Shown here piece after piece: positions 43,389-52,740 of a DNA stretch of 64,000 bases. The notes beneath the pieces were generated by a model. That model was not told the DNA's origin. It made no database searches and was given only the letters and a program-made list of their open reading frames with translations. Positions within the stretch are counted from its first letter, which is position 1, and each line of letters starts with the position of its first letter. The stretch is from Chitinophaga agrisoli (GTDB lineage: Bacteria; Bacteroidota; Bacteroidia; Chitinophagales; Chitinophagaceae), in assembly GCF_008386695.1 (NCBI RefSeq), contig NZ_VUOC01000001.1, positions 1,586,347 to 1,650,346 on the forward strand, in the 5' to 3' direction. Position numbers and translations under genes: made by a program.

Positions 43389-44675
43389 CTATTTCTCCAG
43401 CCGTTGTTTTACCCGTGCAGAGAACACCCATCCAATACCTATCACGAAGAACACGATCAGCGCCAGAACAGAGTTGCGCATGTTGCCGGTCACTTCATGG
43501 ATGATACCAAAAGAGGTCATGCCTATTACGATGGAGATCTTCTCCGTCACATCATAGTAGCTGAAGAAAGAGGTAGTATCCTGTGTTTCCGGCATCAGCT
43601 TGGCGTATGTAGAACGGCTCAGGGATTGTACGCCGCCCATTACCAGGCCCACGGCCGTAGCCAGCAGGTAAAAATCAATAGCTGTTTGCATGCGGTAGCC
43701 CGCTACACAAATGCCTATCCATAATATGAGCACGCCCATCAGCACGCGCAGGTTGCCAAAACGGCCGGATAGCCGCGCAATGCTCCAGGCGCCCAGTACG
43801 GCCACCAGCTGTATCACTACTACGGTCATGATAAGGGTGGTAGGGGGCAGGTGCAGTTCTTCGCTGCCAAAGATGGTAGCGGCCATCATCACCGTCTGTA
43901 CGCCCATGCTGTAAAAGAAGAACCCGCGCAGGAAACGTTTCAGCACCGGCATCAGTTTTACCTGTGCATATACTTTCTTAAGCTCCGCAAAACCTTCTGT
44001 AAGCGCACTGCCTTTATGCTCGCCTACTGTAGGGGCAGATGCCGGCAGCCGTATCAGGGTGATCTGCGCAAACCCTATCCACCATACGCCTACCAGCAAA
44101 AAAGTGGCCAGCACGGCGGTGCCGCCTGTAAGACCGAAGGGTTTTACCGCCACCAGCACAAACCCTACCAGCTGTAATATCACGCTGCCTATATAACCCA
44201 TGGCAAAACCTTTGGCGCTGATACGGTCACGGTCTTCCGGAATGGCTATTTCCGGCAGATAGGAGTTATAGAACACCAGACCGCCGCAGTAACCCAGCGT
44301 GGCCAGCATAAAACAGATCACGCCATATTCCACATTGGCCCCGTTAAAGAGGGCCAGCGCGCTGCAGCTAATGCCTCCCATCCAGGTAAATACCCGCAGG
44401 TACCGTTTTTTATTACCCCGCGTATCCGCTATGGAAGAAAGGATGGGCGACAGGATAGCGGCCAGCAGAAAAGCGCCCGCCATGGCATAATCATACAAAG
44501 CGGCATTTACATAGGTCTTCCCGAAGAAGGGAATGGTTTCGCTGTGAAAATGTTCTTTAGTGGCGCTGGTAAAGTAAATAGGGAAAAAGGTAGTAGTGAT
44601 CACCAGGTTGTACACGGAGTTAGCCCAGTCGTACATGGCCCAGCCGTTGATCACTTTTTTACTGGCAGTCTGCAT
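43389..44675 (-). CDS. MFS transporter, UMF1/Atg22-like family
   Basis: 428 residues from the ATG at 44675, about twelve membrane helices. The N-terminus VINGWAMYDWANSVYNLVITTTFFPIYF is split here but its YDWANS core is the UMF1 hallmark; AGLVFYNSYLPEI-type and VMGGVQSLSRSTYAKL segments also fit the family. In yeast Atg22 exports amino acids from vacuoles; the bacterial substrate is unknown. Confidence 0.9.
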   Translation of the reverse strand: MQTASKKVINGWAMYDWANSVYNLVITTTFFPIYFTSATKEHFHSETIPFFGKTYVNAALYDYAMAGAFLLAAILSPILSSIADTRGNKKRYLRVFTWMGGISCSALALFNGANVEYGVICFMLATLGYCGGLVFYNSYLPEIAIPEDRDRISAKGFAMGYIGSVILQLVGFVLVAVKPFGLTGGTAVLATFLLVGVWWIGFAQITLIRLPASAPTVGEHKGSALTEGFAELKKVYAQVKLMPVLKRFLRGFFFYSMGVQTVMMAATIFGSEELHLPPTTLIMTVVVIQLVAVLGAWSIARLSGRFGNLRVLMGVLILWIGICVAGYRMQTAIDFYLLATAVGLVMGGVQSLSRSTYAKLMPETQDTTSFFSYYDVTEKISIVIGMTSFGIIHEVTGNMRNSVLALIVFFVIGIGWVFSARVKQRLEK

Positions 44676-44736
44676 ATAATACAATTACGAATGAAGGAAT
44701 TCAGTTGCAATGGACACCAATACGCCCGCCCGCACA

Positions 44737-45354
44737 TTACTTGTAGTCTATAATATTGATCCGTTCCGGGCACATAAAATACTCCTGCTCGTCATTGGAG
44801 CTTATAATTAAAGTACGGTTGCCGCAATGATCTGATATCAGCTGCTGGTATAGGGCTACGCCCGCGGCATCCAGGTTGGTAGTGGGCTCATCCAGCAGCA
44901 GCACCGGCACATCAGAAAAAATAGCCAGCGCCAGTTTGATACGCTGCTTCATCCCGGAGGAGAAATTACGTATCTGCTTATGCATCGCCTTCCCCAGCCC
45001 CACTATTTCCGCTATCTGCGCGGCGGTATAACCAGGTATAAATGACTTAAACTGTAAATGGAATTGTATACACTCCGCCAGGGTAAACTCCTCTACCACT
45101 TCCAGGTAGGGGGCGGCAATAGCGCAATAGCGGAAAAACGCATCAGATTCGATGGGCTTTTCCGCTATGCTATAAGAAACAGTACCTTCATTATGATGAA
45201 GATGACCGCTGACAATCTGTAATAAAGTGGATTTCCCCGATCCATTAGGGCCCAGTATAGCATAACGCCCACCTTCCTGGAAGGTGTAGGTCACACGACG
45301 GAAGATCCAGTCGTAATTAAAGCGCTTGCCTGTCTGGTTAAGCGATATCGTCAT
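44737..45354 (-). CDS. ABC transporter ATP-binding protein linked to lipid A genes
   Basis: 205 residues. Walker A LGPNGSGKST, signature FSSGMKQR, Walker B VLLLDEPTTNLD are intact. The position normally holding the H-loop histidine reads ISSNDEQEY, i.e. Asn replaces His. No permease is adjacent. The start overlaps lpxA by 17 nt, so it is part of the lpxD-lpxC/fabZ-lpxA operon. Confidence 0.93.
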   Translation of the reverse strand: MTISLNQTGKRFNYDWIFRRVTYTFQEGGRYAILGPNGSGKSTLLQIVSGHLHHNEGTVSYSIAEKPIESDAFFRYCAIAAPYLEVVEEFTLAECIQFHLQFKSFIPGYTAAQIAEIVGLGKAMHKQIRNFSSGMKQRIKLALAIFSDVPVLLLDEPTTNLDAAGVALYQQLISDHCGNRTLIISSNDEQEYFMCPERINIIDYK

Positions 45355-46138
45355 TGTTACGGGTGGTATATCCTTTCATCACACCCCTGCCGGATTCGCG
45401 TATAAAGGAAAGGATCTCATCGCGCTCGTCTGTGGCCGGGAATTCAGCCTCTATAATGCTCATGGCCTTGGATACATTGTAGCCCTTCACAAATATTACG
45501 CGGTAAATATCCAGGATGTGGTTGATCTTTTCCAGGGAGAAGCCGCGGCGTTTCAATCCTACGGAGTTTACGCCCACATAGGAAAGCGGCTCGCGCGCTG
45601 CCTTTACATACGGCGGCACATCCTTGCGCACCAGCGAACCGCCGGTCACAAAGGCATGGTCGCCTATCTTACAGAACTGGTGCACTGCTACCATACCCGC
45701 CAGCACTACGAAATTACCTACCGTGATATGGCCCGCCAACGTAGTATTGTTAGAGAAGATACAGTTATTGCCCACCTCGCAGTCATGCGCAATATGGCAG
45801 TAAGCCATGATCAGGCAGTTTTTACCGATGGAGGTCTTCCAACGGTCCTTGGTACCGCGGTTGATGGTCACAAATTCGCGGATAGTGGTATTATCGCCAA
45901 TTTCCACGGTCGTATCCTCCCCTGCAAATTTCAGATCCTGGGGTATGGCGGAAATAACAGAGCCCGGAAAAATACGGCAGTTCTTGCCGATACGGGCGCC
46001 TTCCATAATGGTCACGTTGGAGCCTATCCAGGTGCCATCCCCAATTTCTACGTTCTTATGGATAACGGTGAAAGGATCGATCTTTACATTGGGCGCAACT
46101 TTGGCGTCCGGATGAATGTACGTAAGCGGGTGGATCAT
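45338..46138 (-). CDS. lpxA: Acyl-ACP:UDP-N-acetylglucosamine O-acyltransferase
   Basis: First enzyme of lipid A synthesis. 266 residues: left-handed beta-helix of hexapeptide repeats (IHPDAKVAPNVKIDPF, then IGDGTWIGSNVTI) and the catalytic His in CHIAHDCEVG. C-terminal helices (VGLKRRGFSLEKINHILDIY) complete the family. It starts 3 nt after the lpxC/fabZ stop and overlaps the ABC gene. Confidence 0.97.
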   Translation of the reverse strand: MIHPLTYIHPDAKVAPNVKIDPFTVIHKNVEIGDGTWIGSNVTIMEGARIGKNCRIFPGSVISAIPQDLKFAGEDTTVEIGDNTTIREFVTINRGTKDRWKTSIGKNCLIMAYCHIAHDCEVGNNCIFSNNTTLAGHITVGNFVVLAGMVAVHQFCKIGDHAFVTGGSLVRKDVPPYVKAAREPLSYVGVNSVGLKRRGFSLEKINHILDIYRVIFVKGYNVSKAMSIIEAEFPATDERDEILSFIRESGRGVMKGYTTRNNDDIA

Positions 46139-46141
46139 GCG

Positions 46142-47560
46142 TTATTTGCCTTCTCTAGTTTTAATGATTTGTGCTACCAGATCTGCCTCAGTGACAACCT
46201 TGTTACCAACAAATACGGTCCCCCGCATTTCTACAATACCGCGCCTGATAGGGCTTAATAATTCCATCTTCAGGATCATGGTATCTCCCGGCAATACTTT
46301 CTGCTTGAATTTGCAGTTATCTATTTTCAGGAAATACGTGTCATAATTCTCCGGATCAGGAACAGTGTTTAACGCCAGTATACCGCCGGCTTGCGCCAGG
46401 GCTTCTATCTGTAATACGCCGGGCATTACCGGGTTGCCGGGAAAATGCCCCTGGAAGAAGTATTCATTGAACGTTACGTTCTTGATACCTATTACCTGCG
46501 TATCCGTCAGGTCAATGATCTTATCCACCAGCAGGAAAGGATAGCGGTGGGGCAGCGTTTTTTCTATACGCCGCAGATCAAAGATAGCCGGCTGGTTAGG
46601 ATCATATACCGGTACATCCCGCACATGCTTGTTCTTCTTGATGTACTGTTTGATCTTACGGGCAAACTCCACATTGGAGGCATGCCCCGGACGGTTGGCG
46701 ATGATATGCGCCTTGATGGGGAAGCCGATCAGGTTCAGATCGCCCACCACATCCAGCAGCTTATGCCGGGCCGGTTCATTGGGGTAGCGGAGCTGTATGT
46801 TATTCAGGATGCCTTCGCGCTGCACAGAGATATGATCCCGGTTAAACGCCTTGGCCAGCCTTTCCAGCTCCTCTTCCGTTACCGGACGGTCCACCACCAC
46901 AATGGCATTGTTAATGTCGCCGCCCTTGATCAGGTTCAGCGACAGCTGGTATTCCAGCTCATGTAGGAAACAAAAGGTGCGGCTGCCCGCTATCTCCTTC
47001 CGGAACTCCTGCAGGCCCTTTAAATTGGCGTGCTGGGTACCCAATACAGGTGAATTAAAATCTATGAGGCAGGTGATCCGGTAGTCCACTGCAGGCAGGG
47101 CCACCATTTCCACCTTCTTTACTTCGTCGTAATAAGAGATATTGGTATCTATGGAATAATAGATCTTTTTAGCGTCCTGTTGCTGTACGCCTACTTCGTC
47201 TATCACCTCAATGAACGGCTGTGCGCTGCCATCCATAATAGGTACTTCCGGCCCGTTCAGCTCAATCAGCACGTTATCCACACCAGTGCCGGCCAGGGCG
47301 GCCATAATATGCTCAATGGTGCTTACCCGGGCGCCATTATGCTCCAGGGTGGTGCTGCGCGTGGTATCCACTACGTAATCCACGTCTGCTTTTACTACAG
47401 GTTGTTCCGGCAGGTCTATACGTTGAAACTTAATGCCAAACCCGGGAGGGGCTGGTTTCAGGGTCATATTTACTTGCGCTCCCGTATGCAAACCCACCCC
47501 TGAAATGCCGACAGGGGCCTTCAGGGTATGTTGATGCTGCGAGTCTTGATTTTCCATCAT
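46142..47560 (-). CDS. lpxC-fabZ: Fused UDP-3-O-acyl-GlcNAc deacetylase / 3-hydroxyacyl-ACP dehydratase
   Basis: 472 residues. N-terminal LpxC (about 10-310): zinc ligands in STIEHIMAAL and RHKLLDVVGDL, active site NRPGHASN. C-terminal FabZ (about 325-470): LPHRYPFLLVDKI and catalytic H in FFQGHFPGNPVMPG. The fusion is a hallmark of Bacteroidota. LpxC commits to lipid A; FabZ supplies acyl chains. The gene lies between lpxD and lpxA in one operon. Confidence 0.97.
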   Translation of the reverse strand: MMENQDSQHQHTLKAPVGISGVGLHTGAQVNMTLKPAPPGFGIKFQRIDLPEQPVVKADVDYVVDTTRSTTLEHNGARVSTIEHIMAALAGTGVDNVLIELNGPEVPIMDGSAQPFIEVIDEVGVQQQDAKKIYYSIDTNISYYDEVKKVEMVALPAVDYRITCLIDFNSPVLGTQHANLKGLQEFRKEIAGSRTFCFLHELEYQLSLNLIKGGDINNAIVVVDRPVTEEELERLAKAFNRDHISVQREGILNNIQLRYPNEPARHKLLDVVGDLNLIGFPIKAHIIANRPGHASNVEFARKIKQYIKKNKHVRDVPVYDPNQPAIFDLRRIEKTLPHRYPFLLVDKIIDLTDTQVIGIKNVTFNEYFFQGHFPGNPVMPGVLQIEALAQAGGILALNTVPDPENYDTYFLKIDNCKFKQKVLPGDTMILKMELLSPIRRGIVEMRGTVFVGNKVVTEADLVAQIIKTREGK

Positions 47561-47589
47561 AATATATTACTGTTTGTCTCTTAAATCCT

Positions 47590-48639
47590 TCAAACGCCTT
47601 CCCGCTCGGAAAGGAGTTGCTTTACCATGTCTTCCAGCTCCTTCACCCTTTTTTCAAGGTCCGGCAAATTTCTAAAAATTGCCTGACTTTTCAGTGAACT
47701 TTTATAATCGAACGCCGGAGAGCCATTCAGGGAGGTGTTAGGATCCGCGATGGACTTAGACAAACCGCTCTGTGCGTTTATTTTAGTATTATCTGCTATA
47801 TGTATATGGCCAACCATGCCTACCTGGCCGCCAATCACACAATTCTTACCTATTTTGGTGCTGCCGGAAACCCCTGTTTGGGCCGCAATCACCGTATCAG
47901 TGCCTATATCCACATTATGGGCCACCTGGATCAGGTTATCCAGCTTCACGCCCTGGCGTATCACGGTAGAGCCCATGGTAGCCCGGTCTATAGTGGTATT
48001 GGCGCCTATTTCCACATCGTCATGTATCACCACATTACCTATCTGGGGCACTTTCTTATAGGATCCGTCCGGCTGAGGGGCAAAACCAAAACCATCGCCG
48101 CCTATTACGCAGCCGGCATGTAATATTACCCGCTTGCCCAGCACACAGTTATCATACACCTTTACGCCCGGGTAGATAACAGCATCGTCATTCACGATCA
48201 CATTATCGCCCAGGTACACGCCCGGATAGATCTTTACATTATTACCCAGCACCACATTCTCGCCCAGGTAAGCAAAAGCACCTACAAATACATTAGCCCC
48301 GGTCTTTACGGAAGCGGGTATATGGGAAGGTTGTTGTATACCGGTCTTATTGCCTACAAGCTGCTTATATTTCTCCAGTAACAGGGCAAAAGCGCTGTAG
48401 GCGTCTTTTACACGGATAAGCGTAGGTGTTACAGGACGCTCCGTAATAAGGCTTTCATTTACGATCAGGATAGATGCCTGGGTAGTATAGATGAATTCTT
48501 CATATTTAGGATTGGCTATAAAGCTTAGCATACCATCGCCGGCCTCTTCTATCTTGGCGATATTGCTTACTTTAACGTCCGGGTTTCCCTCCAGCTTACC
48601 ATCTAACATGGTAGCTAATTGTACTGCGCTGAATTGCAT
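47590..48639 (-). CDS. lpxD: UDP-3-O-(3-hydroxyacyl)glucosamine N-acyltransferase
   Basis: 349 residues. N-terminal uridine-binding domain (QLATMLDGKLEGNPDVKV), then beta-helix of hexapeptide repeats with IQVAHNVDIG carrying the catalytic His, and a C-terminal coiled helix (DLEKRVKELEDMVKQLL). First gene of the minus-strand lpx operon. A possible -7 box TACATTTG (minus, 48746-48753) lies within the 3' end of the upstream gene. Confidence 0.97.
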   Translation of the reverse strand: MQFSAVQLATMLDGKLEGNPDVKVSNIAKIEEAGDGMLSFIANPKYEEFIYTTQASILIVNESLITERPVTPTLIRVKDAYSAFALLLEKYKQLVGNKTGIQQPSHIPASVKTGANVFVGAFAYLGENVVLGNNVKIYPGVYLGDNVIVNDDAVIYPGVKVYDNCVLGKRVILHAGCVIGGDGFGFAPQPDGSYKKVPQIGNVVIHDDVEIGANTTIDRATMGSTVIRQGVKLDNLIQVAHNVDIGTDTVIAAQTGVSGSTKIGKNCVIGGQVGMVGHIHIADNTKINAQSGLSKSIADPNTSLNGSPAFDYKSSLKSQAIFRNLPDLEKRVKELEDMVKQLLSEREGV

Positions 48640-48729
48640 AGTTAAAATTTATAAAGTTACTATTAGGCCCTCACCGGATTGTATGAACATAATCTTTAAC
48701 ATCTTAATTACTTATAAAACGTTGCTTAC

Positions 48730-49956
48730 CTACATTTTTGGATGGCAAATGTAGAATTTTTTTACGGGTATCGCCAGGGTATGGCTAACCAAAGCGTTGT
48801 CAATAGACGAGATATCTTTCACAGTGCCGTCCTTAAAAAGAATGTTAATTTTTTCGTCTATGATGTTGTAAGCCCGTAAACTGGCCGTACCCGCAAATAC
48901 CAGGTAGTCCAATTCACCACCCTCAATACCCCATTTTTCCTGCACCTGCTGCTTTAACAGGGCTATTGCATCTTCGCTGATCGCTTCATTACTCAGGATA
49001 CACTTAAGTAAATTCCTGTTTATCAGCCAATTACATAAAAGCGACAGCACCTTGTCGGCATGCTGCGACCATACTTTAATGGCGCTCATGATATCATAGT
49101 CGTCCAGCAGGCAGAATTGCTGTAAACAGGTCGGCTCCCGTTCAAAATTATCCGCCGTAATGGTATGATACAGAAAGAATCGCAAAGCAGGTGAGGCATA
49201 CAGTTCTACTCCCTTTAACGCTAACTCCTTAGCCCGGCATAGTATTTTTACCAGCATATTTTCGGCGCTCAGCACCGTTTTATGCAAATACACCTGCCAA
49301 TACATCAATCGCCGGGCCACAATGAACTTTTCAATAGAATAAATTCCTTTTTCTTCCACCATCAGCTCCCCGTTATGCACCGTCAGCATCTTTATGATCC
49401 GGTCATACCCTATTACCCCCTCCGATACGCCCGTGTAAAAGCTGTCGCGGTTCAGGTAATCCATCCGGTCTACATCTAACTGGCTGGAAACCAATTGATG
49501 CAGGAACTTTTTATGATACCGGTCATTAAAGATGTCCAGCGTAAGGCTCAGCGCCCCTTTCATCTGGTGGTTCAGGTCCTCCATCAGCCAACGCCCTATC
49601 GCCTCATGCGAAACGCCGTCGATAATGTCATGCTCCAGTGCATGGGAGTAAGGGCCATGCCCTACATCATGCAACAGGATAGCCATTTTGGCGGCCAGCT
49701 CTTCTTCCCTGGTAATTTGTACCCCCTTTCCCTGCAGCTCCTGTAAAGCGCTGCACATCAGGTGGTAAGCCCCCATACTATGATGAAACCGCGTGTGCAT
49801 GGCGCCCGGATACACCAGATGGGCCAGAGCCATTTGGTGGATGCGCCGCAAACGCTGATAGTATGGATGGGAAATGAGGTTAAAGATCAAAGGATGATCG
49901 ATAGTTATAAAACCATACACCGGGTCATTTATGATCTTACGCTTACGCTCCGTCAT
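48730..49956 (-). CDS. HD-domain phosphohydrolase
   Basis: 408 residues. The HD motif series is visible: RFHHSMGAYHL, LLHDVGHGPYSHALEH and a later QLDVDRMDYLNRD. It belongs to the dGTPase/SAMHD1-like group of HD proteins. A minus-strand TAGCTTTG box (49983-49990) is a candidate promoter. It is divergent from a lipoprotein gene and porX. Confidence 0.93.
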   Translation of the reverse strand: MTERKRKIINDPVYGFITIDHPLIFNLISHPYYQRLRRIHQMALAHLVYPGAMHTRFHHSMGAYHLMCSALQELQGKGVQITREEELAAKMAILLHDVGHGPYSHALEHDIIDGVSHEAIGRWLMEDLNHQMKGALSLTLDIFNDRYHKKFLHQLVSSQLDVDRMDYLNRDSFYTGVSEGVIGYDRIIKMLTVHNGELMVEEKGIYSIEKFIVARRLMYWQVYLHKTVLSAENMLVKILCRAKELALKGVELYASPALRFFLYHTITADNFEREPTCLQQFCLLDDYDIMSAIKVWSQHADKVLSLLCNWLINRNLLKCILSNEAISEDAIALLKQQVQEKWGIEGGELDYLVFAGTASLRAYNIIDEKINILFKDGTVKDISSIDNALVSHTLAIPVKKFYICHPKM

Positions 49957-50224
49957 GCGAGATACTCTCTTTAGCTTGTTTACAAAGCTACATTTTCAAT
50001 CGGTAACTTTTTCTAATGTATAGACGTTTAACGGATAAAATACCCCTATATGTTACTGAAAGCTTTAAAAAGTGTCACCTGTATGACTATTCAATGTGCT
50101 CCATGTTTAACGGGGCGCCAAAAATGAAGGCCCCGCATGGGCTATCCGCACCCCCTCGGCCGTCCTTCCAGACAGCGTAACTTATTATAATAAATGCACG
50201 TTTCAACAAACAAATATTCCCTAT

Positions 50225-50596
50225 ATGTCGCGCAATGCTTCAAAATTTGCCTGCTGCCTGATCACGCTGGCCGCCTTTATGTTTAACAGTTGTAAAAAAG
50301 ATGATAAAGACAAGCTGGTCGCAGCCCATGTACAGCTTACATTGATCGAAAGGGATTGTGCGGGTGTTGTTGTTCAGATAGAGGGTCCTATTGCTGCATC
50401 CTTTGGCCAACCTAATTATATCATAGGCGATATCATATACAGGAATGCAGCCCTTGTGCAGATGGGCATGCCTGACGCGGTACTCATCGGACACCCTTTT
50501 TATGCTGATATTCAGTCTATTGAAAGGCAGCCCTTTATTTTCTGTATGTCTCATACCCCGCCAGATAAGGTCATCGCTATCCTGAAGGTCTACTAA
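50225..50596 (+). CDS. Small lipoprotein of unknown function
   Basis: 123 residues with a lipoprotein signal ending MFNSCKKDDK, Cys near 24. The mature part is beta-rich with no known motif. It lies 123 nt upstream of porX on the same strand; base use resembles its neighbours. Whether it is co-transcribed with porX is unclear. Confidence 0.75.
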   Translation: MSRNASKFACCLITLAAFMFNSCKKDDKDKLVAAHVQLTLIERDCAGVVVQIEGPIAASFGQPNYIIGDIIYRNAALVQMGMPDAVLIGHPFYADIQSIERQPFIFCMSHTPPDKVIAILKVY

Positions 50597-50719
50597 CCCG
50601 CCGGGCGTTTTAACAAATCATTGATAAGGTGAGGGAATGATTTTTGCCGGAATTTAGGTTAAATTGTTCCGGTTTCCGGTCTATGCCGGTCATTCCTTTC
50701 ACCATATCAATAATTGTAA

Positions 50720-52273
50720 ATGAGCCAGATAAATATACTTTGGGTAGACGATGAGATAGAATCACTGAAATCACAGATCCTTTTCCTGGAAAATAAAGGT
50801 TATAAAGTATCCGCCCTTACCAACGGGTACGATGCGCTGGAGTTCCTGAAAGACCAGGTAGTGGACGTAGTGCTGCTGGATGAGTCTATGCCCGGTATTA
50901 CCGGTCTGGAAACCCTGGGCAAGATCAAGGAAATAGACCAGCAGATCCCCGTGGTCATGATCACTAAGAACGAGGCGGAGAACGTAATGGACGATGCCAT
51001 TGGCAGCCAGATTACAGATTACCTGATCAAACCCGTAAACCCTAACCAGGTGCTGTTATCCCTGAAAAAGATCATCGATAACAAACGCCTGGTGGCAGAA
51101 AAGACCACCATCGCTTACCAGCAGGAGTTCCGCTCCCTGTTTATGGCCCTGAGCTCCAATCTTAACCACCAGGAATGGATGGATATTTACAAGAAGCTCG
51201 TATACTGGGAAATTGAAATGAGCAAAGCCAACAGCCCGGAGCTGCTGGAGGTCTTCAATACCCAAAAAGCAGAAGCTAATACAGAATTCGCCAAATTCAT
51301 CAGCCGTAACTATAGCGATTGGGTACATCCCAAGGCCAAAGAGGCCCCGGTGATGTCGCATACCCTTTTCCGCGATAAAGTGCTGCCCAACCTGGATAAC
51401 GAAGTGCCTAATTTCTTTATCCTGATAGATAACCTGCGTCTTGACCAGTGGAAAACCATCATGCCTATCTTCCAGGAATCTTTCCGCCTGGTAGAGGAAG
51501 ACACCTTCTATAGCATACTGCCTACCTCCACCCAATACAGCCGCAATGCCATCTTTGCCGGCCTGCTGCCCGTGGATATAGAACAGAAATTCCCCGTACA
51601 ATGGAAGAATGATGATGAAGAAGGCGGCAAAAACCTCTATGAAGAGGAGTTCTTTGCGGGACAGCTGGCCCGCCTTAAAATGGACAGCCGTTTCTCCTAC
51701 ACAAAGGTCATTAACCATAACGACGGGCAACACCTGGTAAACAATATCCATAACCTGCTGGACTATCCGCTGAACGTGATCGTATACAATTTTGTGGATA
51801 TGATGAGCCACGCCCGTACGGAGATGGAAGTGCTGAAGGAACTGGCCGGCGATGAAACCTCTTACCGCTCCATTACTGCCAGCTGGTTTGAGCATTCCCC
51901 CCTGCACCAGGCCCTTAAACGCATTGCGGACAGGAAGATCAACCTCATCATCGCCACAGACCATGGCAGCGTACGCGTAAAAACGCCGGTAAAAGTGATA
52001 GGGGATAAGCAAACCACCACCAACCTGCGTTACAAACACGGCCGCAACCTGAACTACGACGCCAAGGAAGTACTGGCCTTCCGCGATCCCCGCGAAGCAG
52101 GCCTGCCCAAGCCTAACGTGAATTCATCGTATATATTCGCCCGTGAGGATGGCTATCTCTGCTATCCTAACAACTACAACTACTTTGTAAACTACTACCG
52201 CAATACCTTCCAGCACGGCGGCATCTCCCTGGAAGAGATGATCGTGCCCGTGGCCCGGCTGGTAAGCAAATGA
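50720..52273 (+). CDS. porX: PorX: response regulator fused to a PglZ/alkaline-phosphatase-like domain
   Basis: 517 residues. Receiver (1-120) with D10/D11, phosphoacceptor D54 (VVLLDESMPG) and K in YLIKPV; then a helical linker and a C-terminal alkaline-phosphatase-superfamily (PglZ) domain. Candidate metal or nucleophile residues: D in ILIDNLRLDQW, T in STQYSRNA, D in VDMMSHA, D/H in ATDHGS, H in KHGRNL. PorX regulates type IX secretion with PorY. porY is not in the window. The stop codon falls within a family A repeat. Confidence 0.96.
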   Translation: MSQINILWVDDEIESLKSQILFLENKGYKVSALTNGYDALEFLKDQVVDVVLLDESMPGITGLETLGKIKEIDQQIPVVMITKNEAENVMDDAIGSQITDYLIKPVNPNQVLLSLKKIIDNKRLVAEKTTIAYQQEFRSLFMALSSNLNHQEWMDIYKKLVYWEIEMSKANSPELLEVFNTQKAEANTEFAKFISRNYSDWVHPKAKEAPVMSHTLFRDKVLPNLDNEVPNFFILIDNLRLDQWKTIMPIFQESFRLVEEDTFYSILPTSTQYSRNAIFAGLLPVDIEQKFPVQWKNDDEEGGKNLYEEEFFAGQLARLKMDSRFSYTKVINHNDGQHLVNNIHNLLDYPLNVIVYNFVDMMSHARTEMEVLKELAGDETSYRSITASWFEHSPLHQALKRIADRKINLIIATDHGSVRVKTPVKVIGDKQTTTNLRYKHGRNLNYDAKEVLAFRDPREAGLPKPNVNSSYIFAREDGYLCYPNNYNYFVNYYRNTFQHGGISLEEMIVPVARLVSK

Positions 52274-52393
52274 TGTGCTGATATGCCGATGTGTTAATGT
52301 GCTAATGGATCGTTGCGGCTACCATATAAAATAATGACGATCATCCGCTGCATTTTCATTAGCACATTAGCATATTAGCACATCAGCACATTA
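52271..52393. repeat. Family A palindromic repeat after porX
   Basis: Left arm 52271-52307 (units TGATGTGC, TGATATGC and variants) and right arm 52357-52393 (TTAGCACA, TTAGCATA, TCAGCACA) pair imperfectly across a 49-nt loop that also contains GATCGT/ACGATC. The TGA stop of porX (52271-52273) is the first three bases of the element. Confidence 0.85.
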
Positions 52394-52398
52394 ATAGC

Positions 52399-52406
52399 TA
52401 TTTTTG
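52399..52406 (+). promoter_or_regulatory. -7 box for the small gene after porX
   Basis: TATTTTTG ends 4 nt before the ATG at 52411, predicting a leaderless or nearly leaderless transcript. The repeat arm lies directly upstream. Confidence 0.5.
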
Positions 52407-52410
52407 TACG

Positions 52411-52740
52411 ATGAACATCAAAGTCACACCTAATAACCTGTCCCGGCTGGAAAAGATCTTTGACGAGGCCAAATATGTGCTTCGTTTTGAGAAGGGCACC
52501 TTCACGTCCGGTTACTGTGTATTGGAACATAAGAAGGTGGTGGTGATCAATAAATTCCTGAATCTGGAAGGGCGTATCAATACGCTGCTGGATATCTTGT
52601 CCAGCCTGCAGTTGGATGCCACGCTCCTAAGCCCGGAGTCATTAAAGCTCTACCAGCAGGTACAGCACAATAAGAATATTACGGATGCGGAAAACCCTGG
52701 CACGCAGGACCAGTTACCGCCTCCTGAACAAGAAGCATAA
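52411..52740 (+). CDS. Conserved hypothetical protein
   Basis: 109 residues, soluble, with a compact alpha/beta N-terminal part (YVLRFEKGTFTSGYCVLEHK then VVVINKF) and an acidic, Pro/Gln-rich tail. I recognise no domain. The stop overlaps the ATG of the PhnP-like gene by 1 nt, so the two are coupled. Confidence 0.85.
   Translation: MNIKVTPNNLSRLEKIFDEAKYVLRFEKGTFTSGYCVLEHKKVVVINKFLNLEGRINTLLDILSSLQLDATLLSPESLKLYQQVQHNKNITDAENPGTQDQLPPPEQEA

Noticed and set aside
51056-52039. A 327-codon open frame antisense to porX
   Set aside because: Shadow frame; the PorX receiver and phosphatase motifs on the plus strand are intact.
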